Positions 20,674 to 33,122 of a stretch of 64,000 nt of DNA are shown in pieces. The stretch spans positions 203,004 to 267,003 of the forward strand of contig NW_021940920.1 in assembly GCF_004337985.1 (NCBI RefSeq). The letters are read 5' to 3'. The translations under genes were made by a program, and so were the position numbers. Origin of the DNA: Pyricularia pennisetigena (lineage: Eukaryota; Ascomycota; Sordariomycetes; Magnaporthales; Pyriculariaceae). Below the pieces are notes generated by a model. That model was given only the letters and a program-made list of their open reading frames with translations. It was not told where the DNA came from and did not search any database. The stretch's first letter is position 1, and each line of letters starts with the position of its first letter.

Positions 20674-21779
20674 ATGGCTGCCTCCGGCAGCATGGTCGAC
20701 CCGACCAAACCCGAAAAGTTCCGCGTTGTGATTGGCGACGAGCTCTTGGGGAAGAGCACCAAGGAGGTCTTTACGGGCGTTCGATGTAAGGCTGCTAATC
20801 GGAGTGCTCTTATTCCAAGACTTGAGAAAACCGCAACAGACGACTAATCCAGGGCCTTTCCAACCGCGTAGACAACCACAGGCCGGCAGAGGAAGCACCC
20901 GGGAGCGCGCGAATAACCCCCTCGAAGCCGGGCAGCGGCACCTTTGACCTGGCATTTCGCGAGCCCGACGGCACCAAATACAGCTACAATGGAACCCGCG
21001 CCATGAACGACGGCCAGTACGTGCTGGTCTTTGACCCCAACAAGCGCACGTTTGTCCTACACAAGCTCGATTCGCTCTTCAACATGAACCTCGTCGGCAC
21101 GCCTGACAGCGACGACCCGGCAGCACTAAAGAAGCAACATCCGTTCCTGTCAGGTCATGGCGTTCCTCGGCATCTCGAGCAAAAGGCGGCGGCAATCGCG
21201 GGCACCGGCAAGGCTGCAGGCAAGGCCAAGCCAAACACGGCCTTGAGAGCTCCCAAGAAGCAGGCTCCGAAGAAGAAGGAGGTTGCCAAAAAGCCCCCTC
21301 AAAAGCCCGCAGCGCCGCAGGAAACTATGGTCTTACCTCAAGCCCCGTCGGCTCCGTCTCCCGCCCCGCCGCCGCCACAAAAACAGAAAAACAAGGAGGT
21401 CAACTCGGACGATGAAGACGACGAGGATTCAGATGACGGCCTCGAGATTGTTTACACCGACTCTCAGGAGGCCAAGCCTCGGGTGAACAAAGGCGCTGCC
21501 TTTTCGCCAGCGTTCTCTCAACCAACACGGCGCTTCTCAGAGTTTATCAAGGACCACAACGATGAGGACGACGAGGATGCTGATGCGGAGGGTGAGCCCG
21601 AGTCGGATCACGACGTCGCCGAGGCCATGGACGAGGACGAGCCGGAGGAGGAGAGTGCCAACTATAATGATTACAACAAGCCCGACCAGGATGATTTCGG
21701 CGACCTGGAGGAAGATCTTGAGGCAGCTCTGGAACAGGAGCTGGCTGCCGAGGAGAGCGACGTCAGTGAGGAAGATTAA
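20674..21779 (+). CDS. ELL-associated factor (EAF) family transcription elongation factor
   Basis: Two exons, 20674-20785 and 20872-21779, giving 339 aa. The intron has a GTAAGG donor and a CGTAG acceptor; the join reads VRYNHRP. The N-terminal EAF domain (about residues 1-120) is clear: KFRVVIGDELLGKSTKEVFTG, then GSGTFDLAFREPDGTKYSYN, NDGQYVLVFDPNKRTFVLHK and LDSLFNMNLV. The rest is Lys/Pro-rich, then strongly acidic (EDDEDSDD, EEDLEAALEQELAAEESDVS), as in other fungal EAFs. EAF proteins bind ELL and stimulate RNA polymerase II elongation in the nucleus. The gene converges on the RID-type gene with a 0.9-kb gap. It appears intact. Confidence 0.9.
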
Positions 21780-22720
21780 GTATTGGTGTCGGGCCCTTTG
21801 ATTTAAGCGTACGTTTGGTGATCTATCACGCCACCACTTTAGACAAAACGGAATCGGTAAAACGGGACATTCACGGAAAGGCGTAAGGGGTTTATTTTGA
21901 GGGGCATTTGGGATGGGATTGATTTGCTTTTCTTTTTTTTTTCTTTTTTTTTCTTTTCTTCTCTCTTGTTTCCAAACGAGATTTTGGATATATTCTTACA
22001 AGTTGCAGTCTGAACGCATGCATGGGTATGGATTCGCCTTTGAGTACCTATCAAAGACATTGGATATCAATATGATAATGGATTTTGTACCTTTGGATTA
22101 TCATGTATTAGAAGCAGTTACGCTGTGGGATGGAAAAGCCACACGGCCTTGTGCGGGTAGCCGCTTTGCCCGCCGCTTCTGAATTCATCATATCCCGAAG
22201 TCCTTGCTCATTGTCGTGTACCACCACGTTGTCTTCTTCAACACCACGACATATGTAAGTGAGCATTGACACGACGACGCCTCCCGTCTTTATCCTACCC
22301 TTTGTTGGTATCTAGAGGATCAGCAGGGGAAAGAAAGTACAAAGACAAAAAAATAACACAGCCAACCATACATATATCTTGTTGGCGAAAACGCGGAGTC
22401 AATAAGTGAAATAAACAGATCAGAAATACGGGTCAAAGCTTGGTTGGAGTTGAGAATCCAGACACAGAGAGAGTATTTTGTATCGGACAACAAAAGAAGG
22501 GACAAAAAAAAAAGCCGGCAAACCTCCCCTCCTTGATGAACACTGGGCTTGGGGTCACAACCATATACTGACAAGCACTGGTAAAAAGAGTCAAGGTACT
22601 GGGGCATGGCGCATGGCTACAGCTTTACGCCGGTCGAGGATAGATAGAGCGGATTCACATGCTGCGGCCTTGATTGGAGTCCAGCTCCAGCATGGCGGCG
22701 GGGACAGAAACTCAACAAAA
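21780..22720. other. Convergent intergenic interval (EAF / RID-type gene 3' regions)
   Basis: Both neighbouring genes end here. T-rich tracts (about 21930-21960) on the + strand are consistent with 3' untranslated sequence. No supportable gene. Confidence 0.5.
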
Positions 22721-24971
22721 CTATACCTCTTCGCCGTCCATTGTTGCGTCGCTGTCGGAGTCTTGGGGATCGTCGTCCCACTCCCCACCAACGACCATGC
22801 TTTCGGGATAGTTTGGGAGCAGCAGAGCCCGAGGCCGTGGTGCGTCGTTATCGTCGTCGTCGTCGTTGGCTGGGGATTTCGGCCTGTCGCACATGACAAC
22901 GGAGCTGGAAGTGCTCTCGTTGTCACTGCCGTCGATCACGACAACGTCTTCCCCCGTCCGAGGACGCGCTGCTAACCCGGCATCCCGCCGTCGCGGTTGG
23001 ATCCGACGACCAGCTAGCGAACCCGCGCTCGCAGCCACATCGTGAACCGTGCGGAGATGGTCGAGGAGATGCTTGTAGAGATGTTCCACAGCCGAAGGCG
23101 GGAACGCGTTGCCGATCTGCTTGATGACGCTGCTGCCCCGGAACTCGAAAAAGTGAGGGAAGCCCTGCAGCCCGGCCAGCTCCCTTTCGGTAAAGAGCCG
23201 CCGGCCGCTCGGGTGACAGCTCTTGCCGCGGCCGCAGCACAGCGTCTCGCCAAGGATGGTGTTTCCGTCACACGGCGTCCCGGCGGCTCCCAGGCGCTCG
23301 GCCCTTTGGACGTCGTGCAGCTGCGCGCCGCGCGGGATGCTCGCGAGCACGTCGTTGACCGTGGTGTAGGGCCGAAGTCCGGGGGCGTTTCCGTGAGATG
23401 CCGGAGGGAGCGTCGGCAGTGCTTCTCCGGGGCAGGATCCGATCATGACCAGCCTCTTTCGCGGCTGAGGGACGCCCCAGTCCTGCAGATGGACGATGCC
23501 CCATTCGACGCTATGCCCCAGACTGGTGAAGGTCCGCACGAACATGCTGAAGTGGAGACTGTGCATTTCTCGCAGGATGCCAAACGTCTGCTCCAAGGTG
23601 AAGAGCCTGGGCCGCAGCTTGTCGACGGCGTTCCCGCACGCGTACAAGGCGGCCATGTTGATCTCGTCGTTCTTGCCCGGCCGAGTCTTGGCGGGTGACC
23701 AATATTGACATGGAGGGGACAGGTGCAAGACGTCGACGTACTGGGGTTTCCTGAGCCGGAAAAAGTCGGATATGTCGCCTTCGAACAGGTCTACTTCGGG
23801 GAAGTTGTGCCGGTACGTGGCGGCTGCATGGTTCCAGTGTTCGACGGCATATCCCAGCCGGAAACCTGCCGCCCGGGCGCCTTGGGAAGCGCCTCCTGCG
23901 CCGCAAAACATGTCCCCAAAGATATAACGCTGACCTCGGGCATGAGTGCTGCTGTTGCCGCTGCAGTCGTCGTCTGAGAGGTCGATGGTCGGCGGGCGAT
24001 TCCCTGGAAGGTATGAGCCCCCTTTGATTCTCCCTCCTCGCCAGTGCATTAAAGTTTCCAAGTCGGACCCTCTGATACTATGGCCGTTGTTCCCGGTTGT
24101 GGGAAGATGGGCCTCACTGAGATGCTCCAGCCTCCATCTGTGCGCCTTTTCCTTGGACCTTCTGTCAGCGTCACGGTAATAGATGGTATGCCTCCACCGA
24201 CAAACCAGTCTTCCCATGCGCCCAGCCTGAGCCTTGTCGTTGTTGAAATCTTCCAAAGCGCAGGAGTTTTCTGGGTAAGGCGTATTTGTTATGACGAGCT
24301 GCCTAACTCGCTTGATGGCCGTAAACTCGACCTCGACCAGTGCTTGATCGTGGGCCTGACGGGGATCGTTGTCATCAACCTGTGGAGTCAATCCGTACAA
24401 GAGAATTAGCTGTGTGTGTTCGCCCAAGAAGAGGGGGAAAAGCAAAACAACGGAAACAAACCTCAAAGATTTGGCAGACTTCGTTGCCGTGCGTTTCCAG
24501 CATAGCTCTCAACAAGCGGTTGCGGGCGTACGGGATTCCGCGGACAAAGACTTTGCTCCGTCCATCTCCAGGCTGAGAATAAATCATCTTGATCTCCAAA
24601 AATCGAATATTGAAAGGTTGTAGGTTTTGGTTCAGTTCCACAAACGTTCCTGGGGAAATGCTCAGACCATAGCGAAGATATTTATCGAGCCGAGTTTGGT
24701 CTGGTTGAAGATCTCGGTTCCTGGAAAATGTCTGGCCGTGGCCATCTTGATCATCACCCTCGTAATCTGCTCCAGTCAGGTCAATATGCTCTAGAACATA
24801 ATCGTCGTCGTCGTCATCGTCATCTGGGATGATTTCAACTTCGTCATCGTCAAAAACCAAGATTGGACGGCGAGGTGTGTTCCCATAAGCCATGGTTAGA
24901 CGGTCCACGCTTTCATGGTATTCGTTATTGTCCTCGTCCTCGTCCATCACAGATGCTTGGTGATGTGGCAT
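22721..24971 (-). CDS. rid: RID-type cytosine-5 DNA methyltransferase (RIP / Masc1 family)
   Basis: Two exons, complement of 22721-24379 and 24462-24971, giving 722 aa, with an 82-base intron (GTTTGT donor, CCACAG acceptor). The N-terminus is acidic and includes a run of Asp. The catalytic domain starts near residue 325: motif I FCGAGGAS (328-335), motif IV SPPCQYWSPAKT with nucleophile Cys394, LEQTFG (432-437) where most cytosine methyltransferases have ENV, motif VIII QPRKR (475-479), GLQGFPHFFEF, and motif X IGNAFPP (592-598). The EQT variant and the PPC context point to the RID/Masc1 branch, whose Neurospora member is required for repeat-induced point mutation, rather than DIM-2. The tail is acidic and Ser-rich. 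All key motifs are present, so the gene looks functional. Confidence 0.88.
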
Positions 24972-25790
24972 GTTTTCTGAGCCTTTGAGTGGAGGTGACT
25001 GAATCTCTGCTCAAATAATCTGCTTAGTTGCGGAAGTTTGTGGTCTTTCGAATCAAGTGGGCGTATCTGGAAAGCGATCCGAGCCAGGTAGTCCAAGCTG
25101 AAAAAAAAAAAAAAAAAAAAAAAGGTGGTTGTTTGCCTGGACAAAACGACTAGCCAGAGAAAGCAGCCGTGAATGTGTGGGAGGTAGAAGAAAAGAAAGA
25201 AAAGGAGCAAACGCATAAAGCGAGGCCCCAGGTAGGATCAGGCGTTTGCCACGATGAGGAGAAACTCAGATACGTAGGCACCTATAGCCCACCACCATAA
25301 AAGGAATAAAAAAAAGACACTTTGTCAAAGGAGGGACTAGACCGTACCTGGGCTTATGGCTCGGATAGTAGAATATGGAATCGTGAGTTTTGCCGGATGG
25401 AAGGCAGAGCTGAGAGTTTGATGAGAGCAAAGTAGGTTCCTCGTCTTTTTTTTTCTAGGACGGAAGATGTTGAGCTGGTAGTCAGGGCCGTTCTGAGAAT
25501 TGGGATTTCGCCGGCCGACTGGCAGTGAAGTTTTTCGGTGTCTTTTCGATGCGCCTGTCACCTGGCTTTTGTTCCTCTTCTAAATAGCAGATAGCCCTGC
25601 CTGATTCCCAGACCGAGACATGCGGTTTTGTTTATCTTTTTTTCCGCTCTTTTCCCGCCTTTCCTTTCACCTGCAGCACCTTTCCCTTTTTTAATATTAA
25701 ATCTATGCGTCATTTCTCAAAAGCTATAAAGTTACATCAACACCAAGTTCATAACCCTGAGAGCAAGGGAACTCTAGATTCCAATGCAAT
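24972..25790. other. Intergenic: RID-type gene promoter and RCC1 3' side
   Basis: Upstream of the RID-type gene. It holds an A-tract (about 25101-25123) and T-rich patches near 25446-25456 and 25628-25700. No supportable gene; the short reverse frames are probably leader sequence of the methyltransferase gene. Confidence 0.5.
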
Positions 25791-27470
25791 CTAACTTGGG
25801 CCAGCAGCGATGGAAAACTGGCCACCGCAGCCAACAAAAGAGACGGTCTTCCCGATGGCATCACCTCTCTTGGCAACAGCAGGCTGCTCGACTGTGTCCT
25901 CGGTTCCCAAGCCGGTTCTATACTCGGAAGAAAATCCCCATCCAAAAAGTCTTCCATCTCTAGATATAGCCATTGAATTGTCTATACCGGCGGCGACAAA
26001 CACCGCATCGACACCTGCAAACCCTAGATGTCAGCAAGCACTACCTACCATCAAGGTGAATACTGGCTCTGCAACTCCTTTCTTACCTGGGACCAAAGTC
26101 GGTGTATTGAGAATCCTAGGGCGCTGCGCCGAATCAAACTTCAAATGGTCTCGAGGGATATCGTCCAGGGCAACTCCCATCTGGCAGTCGTCACACCGAC
26201 CCCAAGCCAGGACCCGACCATCCTCCGTACATGCCAAGGAGTGATGCAAGCCCGCCGCCATGTGTTTGATACGGAAACCCTTCAAGCGCTCCACCACGGT
26301 GGGCTTGAGCAACGTCAGCTGTTCCTCACCCGTCGGGATGCCTGCCTGGCCAAAATTATTAAGCCCCCAGGCGTATATGCTGCCTCGTGCATCCACAGCA
26401 AAGTTGTGATGAAAGCCGGCGTATATGCGCTCAGTCTTGTTCTTGGGCAGCCCGACTGGGTGCGGGATGAGGGCTTGGAAGCGGCGTCGTCCGAGGATAC
26501 GTCGGCCCAGCTCGCCCTGCTCGCCGGATCCCCAAGCCATGACGTTGCCCGAGTGCGTCAGGGCCAAGACGTGGTTCGCACCGCACGACAGCTCCTTGAT
26601 GCCGGCGAGTCCTGGGATGATAGCTGGGGTCGACTGGAGCAGCTCGTCATGGCGGGGCTTGGCCTTGTCCTTGATGGAGTCGTAGAGGAAACCAAATAGC
26701 CCATCACTTCCCTACGTCTGGTTAGAAAACCCATCAAGCAGAGCAATCGACATAAAGTGCTACAAAGGAGATAAAGACAGCCTACTCGAAAGGACCCCCA
26801 ACCGTACACCTGGCCGTCGTCGGTGAGTGCAAAAGTAGCACTATCACATGCCGCAACCTGGACTATACACACACGTCCCGCAGAAGCCGGAAAGACAACC
26901 GCAGACGGGCTGCTCTCCAATGGATTCAGATCGGCAACGTCATCGGGAAGCCCTTCAGGGGGCTCTTGCCACTCGGTGTCGCGACCAAGGGCCTTATTGT
27001 CGTTGACGCCCCAGGTCAAGACCCTGCCGTCCCTGGTGAGCGCGGCGGCGTGCATGCCTCCCACCGCGACCTGGACGACGCCCGTCTTGTTCTTGCCGGA
27101 ATCGAGGAGATGGTTGCGGGTGGGATACCGCGCCAGCGTTGGGTCTCTCTTTTTGTCTGTCGGCGTGACGCCCAACCCAAGTTCGCCGCTCGCGCCGCTG
27201 CCAAAGACGTACACATCTAGCACTTGTCTCGGCGAGGTGGTCGACACTGGATGTGCCTTGTGCCGCTTTGCCTTTGGCCCATCGTCGTTCTGGGTTGTGT
27301 GTATGTTAGCTTAGGATATCTTGTTGAAAAGAGCAAAATCAATATGACTGCACGTGGGAACTTACATTTTGTGAGGCCGCCCCTCTCTTTCCAACGGGCA
27401 TCGTGCACTTGGCCGACTTTGAGGTCGCTCTTCGACGCACATCTGCAGCGTCTTCTAGCCTTGTACCCAT
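25791..27470 (-). CDS. RCC1-family Ran guanine nucleotide exchange factor
   Basis: Four exons, complement of 25791-26014, 26087-26711, 26786-27289 and 27366-27470, giving 485 aa; all phases close. The short N-terminus is basic and looks like a nuclear signal (KRGAASQN, then PKAKRHKAH). It leads into an RCC1 seven-blade propeller: YVFGSGASGELGLG, GGMHAAALTRDGRVLTWGVN, QVYGWGSFRGSDGLFGF (formed by the exon 2/3 join), LALTHSGNVMAWGSGEQGEL, IYAWGLNNFGQAG, HHSLACTEDGRVLAWGRC and VAAGIDNSMAISRDGRLFGW. The layout and length match yeast Srm1/fission yeast Pim1, which load Ran with GTP on chromatin to drive nuclear transport and spindle assembly. Assignment to that orthologue rather than another RCC1-repeat protein is likely but not proven. 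Confidence 0.9.
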
Positions 27471-28029
27471 TTTAGTAATTTCGTGTCCGGTTTGAGAATT
27501 TGACTAATATGTAGACAGAGTACCGCCTGGGTGGGATATTCAGGGGGAAAAAAATTACAAATAAGCGCGTCAAACATTCAAAAGACCCAACAAATGTGTT
27601 GCCAAGATTTGTTTACTAGTTGCAACCGCCGGACGAGTGGAGTGGTGACCGGCAGGCAACAGAGAAGCATCAGCCTTACCGAGACGAAGAGTCACATTCC
27701 ACAGGCTGCGGATGAAACCCAAAGATAAGCACACACACAGATACTTTCTTATACTAATGTCCAAGGAGGTTAGAGAGTCGCTGCCTAACTCGTTAGTAAC
27801 ACCCATTTTTGGTCATGGCCCAAGCAAAATATGTAAGCCTTGTAGAATACATGAATTGGCTTGCCGTTTGTTTCCCTTCCCAAACTCCTGTGCTAGTACC
27901 CCCCCATGCTTTTTTGTGTTTTTCTTTTCTTTTCTTCTTTTTTTTTTTATTTTTATTTTTTTTTATGTTTATTTATGATTTTGGCAAGGAAAAACTCCCC
28001 AGATACTCCGAATCTAGACTACTGCTAGT
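27471..28029. other. Intergenic: RCC1 promoter side
   Basis: Between the RCC1 start and the stop of the large disordered protein. It contains a T-rich run (about 27920-27975). No supportable gene. Confidence 0.5.
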
Positions 28030-31000
28030 CTAGTCCAGGTAGTCGTCTTCGTCGCCAGCCACCGTCGCGCTTTCAGGGAGGAACTCCTGGCTCACCCTCG
28101 CGGCATCCCTCAGCTCGTTCATCAGCGTCCCGAGACCATACAAATCATCCGCCTTCTTGCTCACATCGATTGCCCCACCAACCGACTCCCTGCGCTTCGA
28201 CTTTTTCTTCTTCTTCTTCTTGTCGTCTCTGCTTGGATCAAAGTCCATGCTGCTCGCAAACGAAACCCTCCGACTGGACTTGCCCTGTTGCTGTTGCTGC
28301 TGCGCCTGCGGCGGCTGCTGATGTTGTCGCCGTGCGCCATGACCAGGAGACCACGTCACGGACCCGGCGCTCTCCGTGCCGATCGTTGAGCTGCTGGGAA
28401 ATCGCCAGTGGCGCGCCGCGGGCTGCTGGTGGCCGAATCTGTCGAGACCCTGCCAGTGAGGCTCGCCACCGAAAGCTCTCCTCGGACCGCAGTCGTAATC
28501 CTCCTCAAAGTCCTGCGACACCGTGCTGGCCTTTCGCGAATGTCCGTAAAAGGTTCCAGTGCTCGTGCTGCCGAGGCTTCTTCTGCGCATGCCACGCATC
28601 CTTTGCAGCGCGGCCTGTGCGGCATCATCATCATTCTCCTCGTCCTCCATCGGCGTGAGCACGCGATACTGTCTCGACGGAGCAGGAGACAGACCCTTGC
28701 GGGACACAAAGAGACGCTCATCCACATCGTCGTCGTGCTCTGGCAGATATCGCTGCATCGAGTTTCTGCGGCGCGATGCCGCTGGCTCCTCGGCGGACTC
28801 GTCGTATCGACCCCAGCCGAACCCGAAATCGGACGCGCTGGATCTCCTCCGCTGCCTCCGAAGGTTCTCCGCCGCCATGTCCTGCTGCGCGCGCTGACTC
28901 TCGAGCGTCTTGTTCAGTGTCGTGAGCAGCGGCATCAGGGCTCCCATCCAGGCCTCGCCGCTCTGCTCGAGCTGCTGCTCCAGCTGTCTGACGCGTCGCT
29001 CCATCTCCGCCACGCGCTGGTCAGCCGACTCCGAGTCCGTCCTAGACCGTGATTGCTCAGGGCGAGCAGTCGCCGAGCTCATGGGATTGGCTAGACTGTT
29101 GCGCCTCTCCTTGCTAGCGTCTTGCTCTCTAATGGCCTTGGCTTTGGCTTCGACTTCGGCGATCGACGCAAACAGACTAGCCTGGCGGGCCCCCGCGGCG
29201 GCCGCTGCAAGTTTCTTGCGTCGCTCGATGCGCCGCGTGAGCGAGATGCGGTCCTGCTGTGGTAGTCGGCGCGTCGCAGAGGTTTCTGCTGTCTGGAGCG
29301 GTCGTGGCTTGAGTTTGTCCTCGATCGGTGACTGCTGCGCCTCCTTGTCCAATGCCCGTTCGGCTGTATCCTCGGGTGAGTTTGGCGGTGTAGGCTCTTG
29401 AAGAACCGCCGACGACGGCGCGGCCTCGCCCCAAGCCGACAATGTGTCTTCAGGTGGCCGTGACAGCAGGGAATCGACATCGCGCTCCATCTGAAGTGCC
29501 TGCTTTTCCAAATTCGCAGACCAGGGCGTAGGCGTAGACTGTCCTGGCTCTGGGGCCTGAGACAATCGGAATTCTCTGCGCAAAGGAACATCTTTTTCCT
29601 CTGAAGCATCCTGACAGTCGTTGTCAACTACCCCTGGCTCTGCTGCATCTTGGCCCTTGTCAAAGTCGGTGGTCTTGATCGGAGCCAAAGCTTTGCGGGC
29701 GGACGACTGCTTGGACGAGTAAACAGTGGAAATTCCAAGGCCAGAGTCCTGCTCTCTTAGCGACATCTCCATTGGCGAGGTGGATCCATCCAAGACATTG
29801 TCGCTGCTCGGTTGGGGGGTGACTGTCCTTTGCGACTTCGGACTGCCCGGTATCGTCTTCCCAGGTGCATCAGTAGCCTTGACTAGGTCATGCGCATTGT
29901 GCAATCTCCTCCCACGTTCCCATGCTGGTTCGAAGCTATGGTCGTCATGAATGAGATCGTCGGGGTGTTCCGGCGGCGTATAGACAGCGCTAGTCGACGG
30001 CGAGTCTAAACCTCGCTGCCAATGAGCAGCCAACCGATTGCCGGTGAACTCGTCAGTGGCTGTCTGCGCTGCAGTAGCGTCTATACTATCATCGGCATCC
30101 CAGGCTGTTTCCACCTCCCGCAGGGGGTTTTCGCGTCGATGCCGGATTGACAGACCCCTCTTCGTTATCGACAGAGGGTGAACAGCAAAATCATTCGTGT
30201 GGACGCCGCTGTGCTGAGAATATGTGGTTTCGAACGGAGATGATGGTACCGATTTTACGCTGTTTGGTGCTGTGACGAAGAAGTCGCTCATGGGCGTCTC
30301 AGGTCTTCCCCAAGCCTCGAGTGGATACTCGGACGATAATGATGATCTGTAGATATCACTACTCGGGAACCTATCCTCGGGGTTCATAGCTCCCAAATGC
30401 TTAGGCGAGACTGCAGAAAAGTCAGAAGATCGGCTCTCTGCAGCTGTCCGTGGAGTACACGGTGACGATGGTGACGATGCCTGGGATGTATTGATCAAGT
30501 CCGGCTCATTCTCATCCGACTCCCCGCTGAGCTCCGGGACGGGCCGCAACACGTTGCCAGTGAGGGACTCGACTTGATCCATATAGTATGACTCGATAGT
30601 GTTGAAACGCGCCGGCGCATTTTCGGGTTCGAATATGGGGTACTGCGACTTGATCTCGGGACCAAGGTGCGAGTGCTCGACGGGGATCGAGATGGCAATG
30701 TGCCGATGTCCTGCTGTCGTCCTCCCCGCGACGGCTGTGTCGGGTAGCTTTATCGGTTGTAAGGGCTGCGCGACCTGCTTTCCTTTGTTTTCGCGCGGTG
30801 CTGGCTTGCGAGCGAGTACAGCCTTGAGAGAAAACTTCTTGTTCTTCTTGGCCAAGTCGGAGAGCGCAGGAGGCGGAGCAGGGTCGTCATCTCTCGACAT
30901 GTACTACGCAACCACTTTCAGTAAGTAACATGGCTCAAGCTTCCCCAGTCGGCGCATTACTACCGGAACCCTCTCCTCCTCCTCCTCCTTCTCCGGTAGT

Positions 31001-31477
31001 CCTTTCACAACTTACATTGCTTGGAGGCGGCGTCTTGCTGCGCAGGAACTCGCCCAACTCGCGCAGGTTTTGCGACTCCCTCCGCTGCCTGATCACCATG
31101 CGCAGGCGCGGGTCCCCCCTCAGGGACCCCTGAGACCCCTGAGACCCCGTGCTAGACCCTCCCGACATCCACGACAGTCTTCGAGAAGATTCTCCGTTCT
31201 GGGAGCCTGTTACATACGATCGCATGGATGATCCTGATGGGCTGGCATGTGAGCGCGATTTCTCGTCCGTCACGGTGGTGGACGGCATTTCATTGCTACC
31301 GCTGTCGGTAGCTAAATAGCCGGAAGATGTTGTCGAAGGGGCTCGCGAATTGCCGATGAGATCCTCCAGCTCTATCGTGGGCGAGGTAGCCGTCGTCAGA
31401 TCCAGCTTGAATTCAGCATCTGTGGTAGAGACATGTTGGCCGAGTGGCAAAGTTTCCGACGTTGGGGGGTTGGCCAT
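28030..31477 (-). CDS. Large, mostly disordered protein with coiled coil, uncharacterised (1111 aa)
   Basis: Two exons, complement of 28030-30903 and 31016-31477; the 112-base intron joins TPPPSN to YMSRDDDPAPPPALSDLAKK in frame. Both exons are Ser/Pro/charged-rich, with short conserved-looking islands separated by likely disordered sequence: an N-terminal block (LEDLIGNSRAPSTTSSGYLA, then RRLSWMSGGSS and LRMVIRQRRESQNLRELGEF), a central region with many SP/TP sites, a helical segment (RRIERRKKLAAAAAGARQAS; AEMERRVRQLEQQLEQSGEA; LMPLLTTLNKTLESQRAQQD) at roughly residues 720-870, an Arg/Ser-rich segment, and a Lys run (KKKKKKSKRRES). Numerous RRxS sites suggest basophilic kinase targets. I do not recognise the family and assign no function. 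Confidence 0.75.
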
Positions 31478-33122
31478 TCCGCATTGATAGCCCTGGCGTG
31501 TCCGAAGTTTAAAAAAGCAATACCCCGCTGAAAAGCTGCGCAGGTTACAATTCGTCTAGAACTTGAAAAAAAGCAATGTTTGCACTTTCTGACGGGCTCT
31601 TGTCTCCGATTCGTCAATGCCCAAAGAGTATCAAATCCCAATATACCCTTACAGGCCGTGATAAGTGACGAGTCGTAAAAACAATCAAACATGCAATTCA
31701 CCACCCTAGGGCAGACCAATCCGGGACCCTTACTTATGGGAAAGATCAACAAGGGACCAACCCGGGACGATATTCGGTTCTCGGCTGAGCTTGTACAGGG
31801 TCGCTAATCTAGACTTGGAGAAAAAGCCAAGGTTAAGTCCTGGACCGACGCTAAACTGCATGCTGGAAACACTGGTCACGGTTATGCAGACCAGGGGCCC
31901 AGCGTTTTGTCGATCCGTCCCATAATTTGGAACTGGAGAGATGCGATGGACGGTGGCCCGCCCTCATGGGGCTCGGCCAGGATGGTTTTGAAGCTTGTCA
32001 GGCAAGTAATCCCATGTCAGAACGAACCAGACCAAGTATAACTGGGCTCAGTGGCACTATCCGACATGTGCGCGCGCCCGCACCGCCCCCAAACATGGCT
32101 GAGCACATGTTGGGCATAGTATACCCGTAGAGCATTAATCAAAAGCCATGTATGTGGTGCATGGTGCACTACCGCCACCGAGCCATCCAAACATTGGCGC
32201 GTTCAATGGTGGGAATTGCAACAAAAAAAAAAAAAAAAAAAAAAAAATATGGTGTCCAACTAGTCCACCCATTCATTCTTCTTCTCCACAAGACAGACAG
32301 CTGAACTTTGCAATGAGACTAACGATTCAGGTTCCTGTTCTTAGTGGCATCTCCGGGTGGAAATGTAGGTACCTGTACCTACCTGGTTGAGTGAGTCTTC
32401 CCCCCCACAGCGCACTAGAACTCGGACATTTTCGGGTAACGATTCAGAGTTCCGGTGGGTCTGGGAGCTGTGCGTTTTGATATGCCCGTTCTCCGTCCAT
32501 GCAAGGCGTTGATGAAGAAACTGTTTGGAGGAAGAAACTCACTTATTGCTTGTGAATGTTGTGGACCCTTCATTGGCGGCACTGGTGGCTAGCTTGGCAG
32601 TTGACGTTGGTAAGCTCGAGGAGAATTTTTTTTAGGGTGATCTTACCCCCCAAACCCCCGTAACATCACCCGGGCTTGTATGTGCTGTTTATCTTATGGA
32701 TTCTTTTAGCCTAAGACATGGACTACCAAAAGTCATCTTTGCGTCATGGTTCCAGGGGAAAGTGTTCGTTATGGCGTACGCCACCAGCCCAAACTATCAA
32801 GTGGATTATGCCAGGAGGTTGACGTGGCTGGCGCGTCCAACTGCCCTAGGCCTCTTGTTTGTATGCCTAGAAGACCTGTGGCACAAGATGCAATTTTACA
32901 TCTGATTGGCTTGGTCAGCCGCAGAGGTGCGCTTCCGGCGCTGGACCCGACTCTTTTCCCACAGCAAATGTGCCATCAGCCACCACTCGACCAGTTTTTA
33001 GCACGACACACGCGGAACGAAGCAAGTCGTATTGATAGCGCCTCCAGTAGCCCAACTGGAGAGTGCGAAGCCAGAATTGTGAACGAGATGCAGATTTCGC
33101 CCGCCCTATCCTACCCGTGTAC
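31478..33122. other. Intergenic, no gene seen
   Basis: This is 1.6 kb between the promoter of the large disordered protein and the 3' end of the thioesterase gene. Features are an A-tract at about 32223-32246, TAGGTACC/TACCTACC elements at 32365-32386 and scattered short frames without family character. Confidence 0.5.
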
